Part shown: one piece after another, positions 9,195 through 17,517 of the stretch | Numbering within the stretch: position 1 is the stretch's first letter | Layout of the letters: each line of letters opens with the position of its first letter | Source: Candidatus Thiodiazotropha sp. CDECU1 | GTDB taxonomy: Bacteria; Pseudomonadota; Gammaproteobacteria; Chromatiales; Chromatiaceae | Assembly (NCBI RefSeq): GCF_963455295.1 | Contig: NZ_OY734020.1 | Coordinates: 2,914,001 to 2,978,000, forward strand | Length of the DNA stretch: 64,000 nucleotides | Direction of reading: 5' to 3' | The notes under the pieces: generated by a model | Told to the model about the DNA's origin: nothing | The model's input: only the letters and a program-made list of their open reading frames with translations | Databases searched by the model: none | Program-made: the position numbers and the translations under genes

Positions 9195-9223
9195 TTAACA
9201 CTGTTTTTTTATCCCTTTTAATA
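9195..9223 (+). promoter_or_regulatory. candidate sigma70 promoter for the NYN gene
   Basis: TTAACA (9195-9200), 17-bp spacer and TTAATA (9218-9223) lie directly upstream of the TTG start at 9240. The ribosome site AGGA at 9228-9231 fits between them. The spacing is ideal but each box is only a 4-of-6 match, so this is a weak prediction. Confidence 0.35.
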
Positions 9224-9239
9224 CTTCAGGAACAACACA

Positions 9240-10079
9240 TTGCATCAAGATATTAAAATTGGCGTATTTGTCGACGCTGAAAATGTTCGATATAACGGCG
9301 GATACCAATTACGTTACGACATCCTAAGAATGTTTGCAGGGCGTTATGGCGGATCCCTGCTCAGACTAAATACCTATATAGCCTTCGACCAGGAGCGGGC
9401 CAAGGAAGATCCTGAATATCGTCGTCGTGCAATGACCTATCAGCAAATGGTCAGGGAATATGGCTGGAAGATTATCGTGAAGAATGTGCGCCGTTATACG
9501 GACGAAGAGGGGAATGTCACTACCAAAGCGAATGCAGACCTGGATATGGCCGTTGACGCCATGCTGCAAGCGGAGAAGCTCGATCTGTTGCTGCTGGTCA
9601 CCGGTGATGGTGATTTTCTGCAGGTGGTAACCGCCCTGCAAGATCGTGGTTGTCGGGTAGAGTTGCTCGGATTCAGAAATGTCTCACAGGAATTGCGCAG
9701 GCTGGTGGACGATTACTATTCGGGTTTCCTGATCCCCGATCTGTTACCGATCTCTTATGAGCCCCGCAACGAGTGGGGAGAGCCTGGCTCCTGCGTGCGT
9801 GGTGTGTGCGCAAAATGGTTTCCAGAAAAAGGCTACGGTTTTTTACGTTTTCTCAAACGCATCGATCCGAATATGTGGATTATCGATCCCCGTCAAGAGG
9901 GCTCCCCCTACGAAAGCGTCTTTTGCCACGCCAATGAACTGGCCGACGAAGTCACAGATGAGGTGATGTCGAACCGGGATTCCATACTCGAGTTCTATAT
10001 CCAACAAAGTGACAAGGATGACGGTTATGTGGCCAATAACGTACGCCTGGTACCGAGCTTTGGCGGAACGGGACTCTAG
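9240..10079 (+). CDS. NYN (LabA/PIN-like) nuclease domain protein with C-terminal cold-shock-like domain
   Basis: 279 aa, starting at TTG with AGGA eight bases upstream. Residues about 5-165 form a NYN domain: GVFVDAENVRYNGG, then NADLDMAVDAML and LLLVTGDGDFLQVV supply the conserved acidic residues of this PIN-like RNase fold. Residues about 185-275 look like an OB/cold-shock domain: AKWFPEKGYGFLRF, then VFCHANEL and GYVANNVRLVP, following the K-W-F-x-x-x-K-G-Y-G-F and V-F-x-H pattern. The combination suggests RNA cleavage or RNA binding. The gene stands alone after an AT-rich gap with no partner gene, so its target cannot be inferred. Confidence 0.85.
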   Translation: MHQDIKIGVFVDAENVRYNGGYQLRYDILRMFAGRYGGSLLRLNTYIAFDQERAKEDPEYRRRAMTYQQMVREYGWKIIVKNVRRYTDEEGNVTTKANADLDMAVDAMLQAEKLDLLLLVTGDGDFLQVVTALQDRGCRVELLGFRNVSQELRRLVDDYYSGFLIPDLLPISYEPRNEWGEPGSCVRGVCAKWFPEKGYGFLRFLKRIDPNMWIIDPRQEGSPYESVFCHANELADEVTDEVMSNRDSILEFYIQQSDKDDGYVANNVRLVPSFGGTGL

Positions 10080-10169
10080 CCCTTCAGACACATCACGCCA
10101 ATGCCCGGCATTCATCATCCATCACCGGTAACGATGGGGATACAGCAATCGCTTGGGGATGTGAATGGG

Positions 10170-10745
10170 CTATCCAGGATCAAGGATGGTCTGGTAGCCT
10201 CTGGTTGAACCTGCGGCACGCACGATGGTACCACCACGCAACGGATATCTCCCCGCTTGGCGGTCTGCATAGTAGAGCTTGAGCGACTCTTTTATCACCG
10301 GAAAGGCAAGCTTATCCCAGGGTATCTCCGATTCAGCGAACAACCTGACCTCGAGACTCTCATCACCTGCGGCATAATCGAGATCGAGCAGCCGGCTGCG
10401 AAACAACATATATACTTGATTGATATGTGGAAGATTGAAGAGAGTGTAGAGTCCCTCCACTTCTACCCTGGCACAAGCCTCCTCCAGAGTTTCCCGTGCG
10501 GCCCCTTGCTGACTCGTCTCCCCATTCTCCATAAAACCTGCCGGTACAGTCCACAAGCCATAGCGGGGTTCGATGGCACGCCGACATAAGAGAATCTGCT
10601 GCTCCCACTCGGGTATGCAGCCGACCACGATCTTGGGATTTTGATAATGAACGGTACTGCACGTATCACACACATGTCTTGGCCTGTTATCACCTTCGGG
10701 AACCCTGACTTCCACCTCTGAGCCGCAGTGGCTGCAATACTTCAT
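10170..10745 (-). CDS. NUDIX hydrolase with N-terminal zinc ribbon
   Basis: 191 aa. An N-terminal zinc ribbon with cysteines in YCSHCG (near residue 5) and HVCDTCSTVHYQNPK (near 25) precedes the NUDIX fold. The Nudix box reads GFMENGETSQQGAARETLEE followed by AC, matching G-x5-E-x7-R-E-x2-E-E. This layout resembles NudC-like or ADP-ribose/FAD pyrophosphatase members that cleave nucleoside diphosphate linkages. The ATG has AGGA eight bases upstream. It converges with the NYN gene and diverges from ppx. Substrate not determinable. Confidence 0.88.
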   Translation of the reverse strand: MKYCSHCGSEVEVRVPEGDNRPRHVCDTCSTVHYQNPKIVVGCIPEWEQQILLCRRAIEPRYGLWTVPAGFMENGETSQQGAARETLEEACARVEVEGLYTLFNLPHINQVYMLFRSRLLDLDYAAGDESLEVRLFAESEIPWDKLAFPVIKESLKLYYADRQAGRYPLRGGTIVRAAGSTRGYQTILDPG

Positions 10746-10851
10746 TATTTAGATCCTATCGACTCGCCAGTCGCTATTGTCACCGATTGTTGGAAGCGGC
10801 GTCCAGGTGCGTATCACGCCTGGGCTGTAACAGGCTCCTGCCACCGATTCC

Positions 10852-10860
10852 TGATATGAT
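10852..10860 (+). promoter_or_regulatory. extended -10 promoter element upstream of ppx
   Basis: TGATATGAT fits TGnTATAAT with one mismatch and lies about 60 bp before the ppx ATG. No good -35 box is seen at the right spacing, which extended -10 promoters can tolerate. Confidence 0.35.
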
Positions 10861-10920
10861 GTCGGACCCTATAAAAACGCTAAAGATCCTTTTTCAGAGT
10901 ATTTGGAGTCAACATAGAAG

Positions 10921-12432
10921 ATGCAGGAACAGATCCCAGAGGCCAATCTTGATGAAGCGATTGCAGCCATTGACCTCGGTTCAAACAGTTTTCACCTGAT
11001 CGTTGCACGGGTCATCGAGGGCCATCTGCAGATCATCGACAGAATGAAAGATACCGTCAGACTCGGCGAGGGCCTGACTGCAGACAAGCGCCTCAAACCC
11101 CACGTAGCCGAGCGTGCCCTTGAGTGTTTAGGGCGATATGCACAACGCTTGCGTCCCCTGCCGGCTGAAAATATTCGTGTCGTCGGCACAAACACCATGC
11201 GCCAGATCCATGCGGATGACAATTTTCACGGTCTTGCGGAAAAGGCCTTGCTGCATCCTATAGAAATTATCGCCGGACGGGAGGAGGCACGGCTGGTCTA
11301 CCTTGGGGTGGCACATGGACTTGCTGCAGGAGATGAAACACGCTTGGTCGTGGACATCGGTGGCGGCAGTACCGAGCTGATCATCGGCCAGGGCTATCAA
11401 CCTCATGAGCGGGAGAGTCTGCATATGGGGTGTGTCAGTATAAGCCGTAGATTCTTTGCTGACGGTAATATAACAGCACAGGCCATGCGTGATGCGGAGC
11501 TTGCCTGTAGCCTGGAAATCCGGCCGGTGAGATATGAATTCAGAGATGGGGATTGGACCCGGGCAATCGGTAGTTCGGGCAGTATAAAATCGATTGGTAA
11601 CGTGATCCTGCAGCAGGGTTGGAACAAGACCGGGATCTGCTGCGAATCCCTGCAACGACTGAAACGGGCATTGATCGATGCAGGCAACATCGACAAGCTC
11701 TCATTGAAAGGGTTGTCTGAAGAGAGAAAACCGGTTTTTGCCGGTGGCTTGGCCGTGCTCTCGGCCGTCTTCGAGCAGATCGGCATCGAACATATGGAAG
11801 TCTCCTCCGAGGCCTTGCGGGAAGGCTTGATATACGACATGGTCGGACGCGGCCAGGAGGAGGACGCCCGTGAGCGCACCCTGAAAACCCTGATGCGCCG
11901 CTATGACGCGGATGAGGATCAGGTTGAGCGGGTGAAAGCAACCGCCCTGGCCCTCCACGAACAGGCCAAACGGGCCTGGAATCTAGAGGAACCGCGCTAT
12001 GAAGCGATGCTATCTTGGGCGGCGAAAGTACATGAGATAGGTCTGACCGTCTCCCATAGCCAATTCCAGAAACACGGCGCCTATCTACTGGAAAAATCTG
12101 ATCTATCCGGCTTTTCCCTGCAAGAGCAAAAGGTTCTCGCGGCCCTGGTCAGAGGACATCGGCGAAAATTTCCGACAGCTATATTCGAGGCACTCCCAAA
12201 AGATGTGGTGAGCTGTACCAAACTGCTCTGCATTCTGCTCAGACTCTCGGTATTGACCCATCGGGCACGCTCCACGGTTGCCAAGCCCATACCCAGACTT
12301 GAGGTCGAAGATCACAAGATATCCCTGGTTTTTCCCGAAGAGTGGATCGCTCACCATCCATTGACGAGAAAGGAGCTGGAGCAGGAAGCCAGCTATCTGG
12401 AGTCCGCGGGTTATCTACTCAGGTTTTCCTGA
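10921..12432 (+). CDS. ppx: exopolyphosphatase
   Basis: 503 aa. It belongs to the ASKHA-fold Ppx/GppA family, which removes terminal phosphate from polyphosphate or pppGpp. The phosphate-1 motif AAIDLGSNSFHLIVARV is at about residues 15-31, and the phosphate-2 motif VVDIGGGSTELIIG near 142-155. The C-terminal part has the HD-like helical domain (AAKVHEIGLTVSHSQFQKHG, RGHRRKFP). Length and the C-terminal domain favour Ppx over GppA, although the two overlap in activity. Its 3' end overlaps the end of the convergent SCO gene by 22 bp. Confidence 0.92.
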   Translation: MQEQIPEANLDEAIAAIDLGSNSFHLIVARVIEGHLQIIDRMKDTVRLGEGLTADKRLKPHVAERALECLGRYAQRLRPLPAENIRVVGTNTMRQIHADDNFHGLAEKALLHPIEIIAGREEARLVYLGVAHGLAAGDETRLVVDIGGGSTELIIGQGYQPHERESLHMGCVSISRRFFADGNITAQAMRDAELACSLEIRPVRYEFRDGDWTRAIGSSGSIKSIGNVILQQGWNKTGICCESLQRLKRALIDAGNIDKLSLKGLSEERKPVFAGGLAVLSAVFEQIGIEHMEVSSEALREGLIYDMVGRGQEEDARERTLKTLMRRYDADEDQVERVKATALALHEQAKRAWNLEEPRYEAMLSWAAKVHEIGLTVSHSQFQKHGAYLLEKSDLSGFSLQEQKVLAALVRGHRRKFPTAIFEALPKDVVSCTKLLCILLRLSVLTHRARSTVAKPIPRLEVEDHKISLVFPEEWIAHHPLTRKELEQEASYLESAGYLLRFS

Positions 12433-13049
12433 AGCAGCGGACCCAGTGCGCCGAGTATCTCTTCGGCACTGGATCCGTGGGCCATCCTGCGTACCAGTTT
12501 GCCCTGTTTATCGATAATGTAGGTATCCGCCGTATGATCGACCACATAGGGTCCATCAACCTTTTTGTCCACGATACGGTAGGCAGCACCATAGCGTGCG
12601 ACAATCTCATCGATCTCACTTGCGCTGCCGGTCAGACCCATCAGTGAAGGGTGGAAATACTCCACATACTCCTTCAGGCGCTGCGGTGTATCCCGATCAG
12701 GATCGACACTGATAAACAGTGGCTGTATCTGTTCACGCTCCCTATCATCCATGGCAGACAAGGTGGTACTTATCAAGGCAAGATTGGTTGGGCAGATATC
12801 AGGACACCAGGTATAGCCAAAGTAGAGCAATACCACCTTGCCGCGGTAATCACTCAATGCGACAGGTCCGCGGGAAGATATTAAGGAAAAATCCCCTCCT
12901 TTTGGCTCTGTGGCAAGTGTTGGGTTGATTGCAACATGCCCTTCATCAGTGACGGGGTTCCAGAACAAAAGTAGCCATGCGAGCACACCACCCGCCGCTA
13001 CGATGGCCAAATAAAGTCCTATTCTCTGCATTTTAAAAAACTCTATCAC
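12411..13049 (-). CDS. SCO1/SenC family copper chaperone/thioredoxin-like protein
   Basis: 212 aa. An N-terminal signal anchor (about residues 9-30) is followed by a thioredoxin fold. The copper site is complete: the cysteine pair in FGYTWCPDICPTNL and a distal histidine in YVVDHTADTYIID. SCO proteins deliver copper to the CuA site of cytochrome c oxidase or act as thiol oxidoreductases in the periplasm. No oxidase gene is in the window. The stop lies inside the ppx 3' end on the other strand. Confidence 0.93.
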   Translation of the reverse strand: MIEFFKMQRIGLYLAIVAAGGVLAWLLLFWNPVTDEGHVAINPTLATEPKGGDFSLISSRGPVALSDYRGKVVLLYFGYTWCPDICPTNLALISTTLSAMDDREREQIQPLFISVDPDRDTPQRLKEYVEYFHPSLMGLTGSASEIDEIVARYGAAYRIVDKKVDGPYVVDHTADTYIIDKQGKLVRRMAHGSSAEEILGALGPLLQENLSR

Positions 13050-13189
13050 CCGAATGCTGTGGTCATCTGCCGCCGGTTCATCACGATGATGTGGCAGCTA
13101 AAGGACGCAATGATGCATGGTGTTCACAAGGCGAGCATTGATATATGGCAAATCACTGCCCTTTGGTAGCCGAATCGACGCTTGGATGG

Positions 13190-13774
13190 TCACTGTGTCG
13201 GTTGTAGTGACTCTTCCTCGACCATACCCGACACCAATTGCAAACTCTGGTTGACCAGTTGGCTATAGTCCCTAAGCAGGGATAGCAGCTGAGCGTCTTC
13301 CTCACTCAGCTGAATGTCGTTGATCTCTTGTTGGTCCGTAACGCCGTATTTTTTCGCAACCCGCAGGGTTACGTGTGCCAGGCCTTGGGTCAGGGCTGCG
13401 GCTTTACGGCGAAGATCATCTACCAGAAATCGGGCTCTGATTGAGTTGACACGATCTGTATTATGCATTGCGAGCATACGCTCGACATCGCTTAGCGCCT
13501 TTCCAATGCTGCGCTCGATATTGTGGATCTCCCTGACATCGAACTTCATATTCATACGCACGCTTCTTAATTGAACCCGTAGTTGCGGTGCCAACTGCTG
13601 CATGGCCTTCGAGTGCTTTTTCAGACTCATGAGGGCCATCTCATCAAGCGGTTCGAAATCAGCCGTGTATGCAGGTTTTAACCAACCACAGGCGAAGACC
13701 AGGGCAAGAAACAACAGAACGTTGCGCAGTTGTAAATTATTCTTGCCAAAAAATTGTTGTCTATTCAAAGTCAT
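13190..13774 (-). CDS. exported helical protein of unknown function
   Basis: 194 aa. A positively charged N-terminus (MTLNRQQFFGKNN) precedes a hydrophobic stretch at about residues 18-35 ending KPAYTA-DFE, a likely signal peptidase site. The mature part is predicted helical with many charged residues (RSVRMNMKFDVREIHNIER, QEINDIQLSEEDAQLL) and no cysteine. I recognise no family. It lies 21 bp after parE on the same strand, so it may be co-transcribed with it. Confidence 0.65.
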   Translation of the reverse strand: MTLNRQQFFGKNNLQLRNVLLFLALVFACGWLKPAYTADFEPLDEMALMSLKKHSKAMQQLAPQLRVQLRSVRMNMKFDVREIHNIERSIGKALSDVERMLAMHNTDRVNSIRARFLVDDLRRKAAALTQGLAHVTLRVAKKYGVTDQQEINDIQLSEEDAQLLSLLRDYSQLVNQSLQLVSGMVEEESLQPTQ

Positions 13775-13795
13775 CTCTCGGTCTCAAAATAATCG

Positions 13796-15682
13796 TTATA
13801 TCTCTGCCAAATCCCCTTTGTCTTCCAACCATTTTTTACGATCAGACGCCCTTTTCTTGGCCAGCATCATATCCATGACACGGTTTGTGCTATCTCCATG
13901 TTCTATGGTCAACTGGATCAGGCGACGGGTATCAGGATGGATCGTCGTCTCCCTTAGCTGCAATGGATTCATCTCACCCAGACCTTTAAAGCGTTGCACA
14001 TTGATCTTACCGCGTAATTTCTCCGCTTCAATGCGGTCCAACACTCCCTGCTTTTCCGAATCATCCAATGCATAGAAGACCTGTTTTCCCACATCAATTC
14101 GGTACAGCGGCGGCATAGCTATATAGACATGTCCCTGTTCCACTAGTTGCTTGAAATGACGCAGAAACAACGCACACAACAGGGTTGCGATATGCAGCCC
14201 ATCGGAATCCGCATCGGCCAGGATACAGATTTTACCGAACCTTAGATTCGACAAGTCACTGCTGCCGGGCTCAACCCCGATGGCAACGGAAATGTCATGC
14301 ACCTCCTGTGAGGCCAGCACATCGCCATGCTCCACCTCCCAGGTATTGAGGATCTTACCCCGCAGCGGCATGATCGCCTGGAACTCCCGGTCCCGCGCCT
14401 GCTTTGCCGATCCCCCGGCTGAATCGCCCTCTACCAGAAACAGCTCGCTTCTGCTCGGATCCACAGAGCTGCAATCGGCCAGCTTGCCCGGTAGCGCCGG
14501 CCCTTGTGTCACCTTCTTTCTGGCCACCTTGCGCCCGGCACGCATGCGACTCTGTGCGGATGTAATCGCCATCTCGGCAATCTGCTCACCCACATCCGTA
14601 TGCTGATTCAGCCACAGGCTGAACGAGTCCTTGACCACCCCGGATACGAAGGCAGCACACTCCCTGGAAGATAGACGCTCTTTGGTTTGGCCGGAAAACT
14701 GCGGATCCTGCAGCTTGACGGATAGTACATAGCAAACCCGGTTCCATACATCCTCCGGGGTCAGCTTGATTCCGCGGGGCAGTAGATTGCGAAATTCGCA
14801 GAACTCTCGGACCGCATCGGTGAGGCCTGTGCGCAGGCCGTTCACATGGGTTCCTCCCTGGGAGGTGGGAATCAGATTGACATAGCTCTCGGTCACCAGC
14901 TCGCCCACCTCAGGCAGCCAGACGACCGCCCAGGCAGCGGTTTCGGTGTTCCCTGACATCTCTCCGACAAACCCCTCTTGAGGGATCTTCTCCAGCCCCT
15001 GTAAGGCATCCAGCAGGTAGTCTCTCAAGCCATCCTGGTAGACCCATGACTCCTTTTCGCCACTTTTCTCATCGAAGAATGAGACCTTCAGGCCGGGACA
15101 GAGTACCGCTTTCGCCCGCAGAACATGGCGCAATTGGCGAGTGGAGAAACGAGAGGAGTCGAAATAGCCCGGATCCGGCCAGAAGCGTAAGCGAGTGCCG
15201 GTGTTGTTACGTCCCACCTTACCCACAATCTCCAGGTCAGAAACCTTATGCCCATCGGCAAAGGCCATGTTGTACTCCTTGGCATCCCGTCGTACCCATA
15301 CCTCCAGATGTTTGGAAAGGGCGTTGACAACAGATACACCGACCCCATGCAGGCCACCTGAAAAGCGATAGCTTTTATTGGAAAACTTGCCGCCGGCATG
15401 GAGTTTGGTGAGGATCACCTCGACCCCCGGCACTCCCTGCTGGGGATGGACATCCACAGGCATCCCGCGACCGTCATCCACCACCTCCAGGGAATCGTCT
15501 TTGTAGAGGGTGACTTCGATCGACTTGGCAAAGCCGGCAACCGCTTCGTCCACACTGTTGTCGATAACCTCCTGGGCGAGATGATTGGGCCGGGTGGTAT
15601 CGGTGTACATCCCAGGTCGCTTGCGCACCGGTTCAAGGCCGCTGAGGACTTCGATATCAGAAGCGTCGTAGCTACCACTCAT
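13796..15682 (-). CDS. parE: DNA topoisomerase IV subunit B
   Basis: 628 aa, the usual ParE length of about 630. It is the ATPase subunit of topoisomerase IV, which decatenates daughter chromosomes. The GHKL ATP-binding motifs are VIDNSVDEAVAGFA, VVDDGRGMPVDVH and the glycine loop in YRFSGGLHGVGVSVVNALS. The Toprim part has EGDSAGGSAKQARDREFQAI, MPLRGKILN and DADSDGLHI. The short length and lack of the GyrB insert separate it from GyrB. parC is not in the window. It diverges from xseB. Confidence 0.96.
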   Translation of the reverse strand: MSGSYDASDIEVLSGLEPVRKRPGMYTDTTRPNHLAQEVIDNSVDEAVAGFAKSIEVTLYKDDSLEVVDDGRGMPVDVHPQQGVPGVEVILTKLHAGGKFSNKSYRFSGGLHGVGVSVVNALSKHLEVWVRRDAKEYNMAFADGHKVSDLEIVGKVGRNNTGTRLRFWPDPGYFDSSRFSTRQLRHVLRAKAVLCPGLKVSFFDEKSGEKESWVYQDGLRDYLLDALQGLEKIPQEGFVGEMSGNTETAAWAVVWLPEVGELVTESYVNLIPTSQGGTHVNGLRTGLTDAVREFCEFRNLLPRGIKLTPEDVWNRVCYVLSVKLQDPQFSGQTKERLSSRECAAFVSGVVKDSFSLWLNQHTDVGEQIAEMAITSAQSRMRAGRKVARKKVTQGPALPGKLADCSSVDPSRSELFLVEGDSAGGSAKQARDREFQAIMPLRGKILNTWEVEHGDVLASQEVHDISVAIGVEPGSSDLSNLRFGKICILADADSDGLHIATLLCALFLRHFKQLVEQGHVYIAMPPLYRIDVGKQVFYALDDSEKQGVLDRIEAEKLRGKINVQRFKGLGEMNPLQLRETTIHPDTRRLIQLTIEHGDSTNRVMDMMLAKKRASDRKKWLEDKGDLAEI

Positions 15683-15876
15683 CTTACTTTGTCGATCCTA
15701 TGCAAATGGTTTTCAACGGCCGGAGTTTACACACCTGGGAGAGTGCTGGCGAGTCTCGATGATGAGTTACCCCTCCTGTCGGCGGAGGATGAGTTGGTCG
15801 CTATCATTGACCACTGCATCTGGGGTAGGTAAGTTTACCCTTGAGACCAAAGCTTCCGCGGAAGCCGTATATTACA

Positions 15877-16128
15877 GTGATAGCAAAAGTGGCAAGAAAA
15901 CAGAAAACACCCCCATTCGAAGAGGCGATGAAGGAGCTGGAAGGCCTCATAGAATCTCTGGAACAGGGCGATTTATCCCTCGAGGAGTCTTTGAAATCGT
16001 TTGAACGAGGGGTTGCCCTGACCCGAATCTGCCAAGCGTCATTGCAGGAGGCTGAACAGAAGGTTCGCATCCTTAACGGTGAGACCCAGGACGCCGAACT
16101 GGAATCCTTCTCCGATGACCATGAATGA
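15877..16128 (+). CDS. xseB: exodeoxyribonuclease VII small subunit
   Basis: 83 aa from the GTG at 15877, the typical length. A longer frame opens at a TTG at 15841 but lacks family-like residues, and a second GTG at 15889 is possible. XseB binds XseA to degrade single-stranded DNA. The signature FEEAMKELEGLIESLEQGDL followed by SLEESLKSFERGVALTR is clear. It overlaps the start of ispA by about 14 nt, the standard xseB-ispA pair, usually followed by dxs, which is absent here. Confidence 0.92.
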   Translation: MIAKVARKQKTPPFEEAMKELEGLIESLEQGDLSLEESLKSFERGVALTRICQASLQEAEQKVRILNGETQDAELESFSDDHE

Positions 16129-17017
16129 CGGCCTGAAGGCCTTCACCGACGAGTGCCAACAGCGTGTCGAGCAGGCCCTGGAGCGACTTCTCCCCCCATC
16201 CACCACCCTGCCTACGCGTCTGCATGAGGCCATGCGATATGCCACCCTCAATGGTGGCAAGCGTATCCGGCCGATCCTGGTGTTCGCAGCCGGACAGGCG
16301 TTGCATGTCAGCAGGGAGAGGCTTGACGCCCCTGCCTGTGCTGTTGAATTGATCCACGCCTATTCACTCGTACATGATGATCTGCCGGCAATGGATGATG
16401 ACGACCTGAGACGTAATCAACCCAGCTGTCACCGCGCCTATGACGAGGCCACAGCGATCCTGGTTGGGGATGCCCTGCAATCCCTGGCCTTCAAATCCCT
16501 CTGTTGCGATCCCTGCATGCAGGCAGATGCCCAGATCAGGCTCGCAATGGTGGAGGCACTTGCACGGGCCAGCGGCTCTCGCGGCATGGCCGGGGGTCAG
16601 GCCATCGATCTGCAGGCGGTCGGGCGGGATCTCAACCTGGCGGAACTGGAGAATCTGCATATCCACAAGACCGGGGCATTGATTCGGGCTGCGGTACGTC
16701 TGGGTGCGCTGCTCGATCCAAGCGCCGATAAAAAGCTCACTCAGCATCTGGATCACTATGCCAAATGCATTGGACTGGCTTTCCAGATTCAGGACGATAT
16801 CCTGGATGTGGAGGGCGATACCGAGACCCTGGGAAAGACCAAAGGCAAGGACCTGGCCCAGGAGAAACCGACCTATCCCTCACTTCTCGGGCTCAGTGGT
16901 TCGAAGGAGAAAGCACAAACTCTCATACAGGAGGCATTGCACAGCCTGGATGACTTCGACAGCGAGGCCGATCCCCTGCGCTGGATTGCACACTACATAA
17001 CAGCCAGAACCTACTGA
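16115..17017 (+). CDS. ispA: farnesyl diphosphate synthase (short-chain polyprenyl synthase)
   Basis: 300 aa. It condenses DMAPP/GPP with IPP to farnesyl diphosphate. The first aspartate-rich motif is HDDLPAMDDDDLRR (about residues 85-98), the second is QIQDDILDVEGD (about 225-236), and GGKRIRPILV is near the N-terminus. Starts at 16115 (ATGACC) or 16121 (ATGAATGA, overlapping the xseB stop) both fit. A GTG at 16079 deep inside xseB is unlikely. Translation is probably coupled to xseB. Confidence 0.94.
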   Translation: MTMNDGLKAFTDECQQRVEQALERLLPPSTTLPTRLHEAMRYATLNGGKRIRPILVFAAGQALHVSRERLDAPACAVELIHAYSLVHDDLPAMDDDDLRRNQPSCHRAYDEATAILVGDALQSLAFKSLCCDPCMQADAQIRLAMVEALARASGSRGMAGGQAIDLQAVGRDLNLAELENLHIHKTGALIRAAVRLGALLDPSADKKLTQHLDHYAKCIGLAFQIQDDILDVEGDTETLGKTKGKDLAQEKPTYPSLLGLSGSKEKAQTLIQEALHSLDDFDSEADPLRWIAHYITARTY

Positions 17018-17517
17018 ATTATAAAACTATTCTATTAGACATATAAAAGTTTTGAGTTTTGAGTGGATGAGTTCACTTCGCTCACTGCTCTCTAAAGTAT
17101 TCTTGTTAAACTTCCCATGTGGCTAAAACTAACCAAATAAACACAAACCTGGCTCAAATAACTCAAAACTCAAAACTTAAAACTAAAAACTCAAACTGTA
17201 ATAGCTGCCCGCCTTCAGCACGGCACCATCGCGAAATCACACTTGAATTGCTAACCAATTGTTTTATAAATGCTAAATAAGATTTGTGATGGCATCCCAT
17301 TAAATCCTGACGGTTTGACTCCAGATAGTGGTTTTAGAGATAATTGTTCGTTCGACCCGGATGATTCCTGGGGAACGATCACAATCCAGTCCTGAATACG
17401 ATGATTCAGCTGTAAATACCTGATGTTCTATCAGTTGTCCCCGAGCTGTGGTGACGATAACCTTGAATCAATGTTTTTCACACGTCCGCACCAGAAGGTG
17501 GGGCAGGAATAAATAAC
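17018..17517. other. 500-bp gap with a perfect 18-bp inverted repeat
   Basis: No gene is visible. AAGTTTTGAGTTTTGAGT at 17047-17064 is the exact reverse complement of 17161-17178, with a 96-bp spacer holding GAGTTCACTTCGCTCACT-like dyads. The right part (17270-17517) is upstream of folE2 and presumably holds its promoter. I looked for a zinc-uptake-regulator palindrome there and did not see a good one. AGGA near 17505 serves as the folE2 ribosome site. Confidence 0.6.
17047..17178. repeat. inverted repeat, 18-bp perfect arms
   Basis: The arms are at 17047-17064 and 17161-17178. Both consist of TTTTGAG units (left arm) or CTCAAAA units (right arm), and further diverged CTCAAA copies lie outside the right arm at about 17150-17160 and 17185-17195. 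The structure could be a degenerate small mobile element or an intergenic repeat. Confidence 0.75.

Larger units (their letters stand above)
8736..9239. promoter_or_regulatory. AT-rich 504-bp intergenic region between zwf and the NYN gene
   Basis: No convincing gene is present. The DNA is clearly more AT-rich than its surroundings. On the minus strand TGCTATAAAAT at 8774-8784 is an extended -10 candidate for zwf. On the plus strand a consensus TATAAT lies at 8969-8974, and a hairpin GGTGAA...TTCACC at about 8995-9016 follows it. TTAACA-N17-TTAATA at 9195-9223 could drive the NYN gene. The plus-strand TATAAT would leave a 260-nt leader or allow a small RNA. All of these are pattern matches only. 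Confidence 0.4.

Noticed and set aside
17270-17517. Zur-box palindrome upstream of folE2
   Set aside because: No GTTATAATATAAC-like dyad of acceptable quality; only scattered AT-rich matches.
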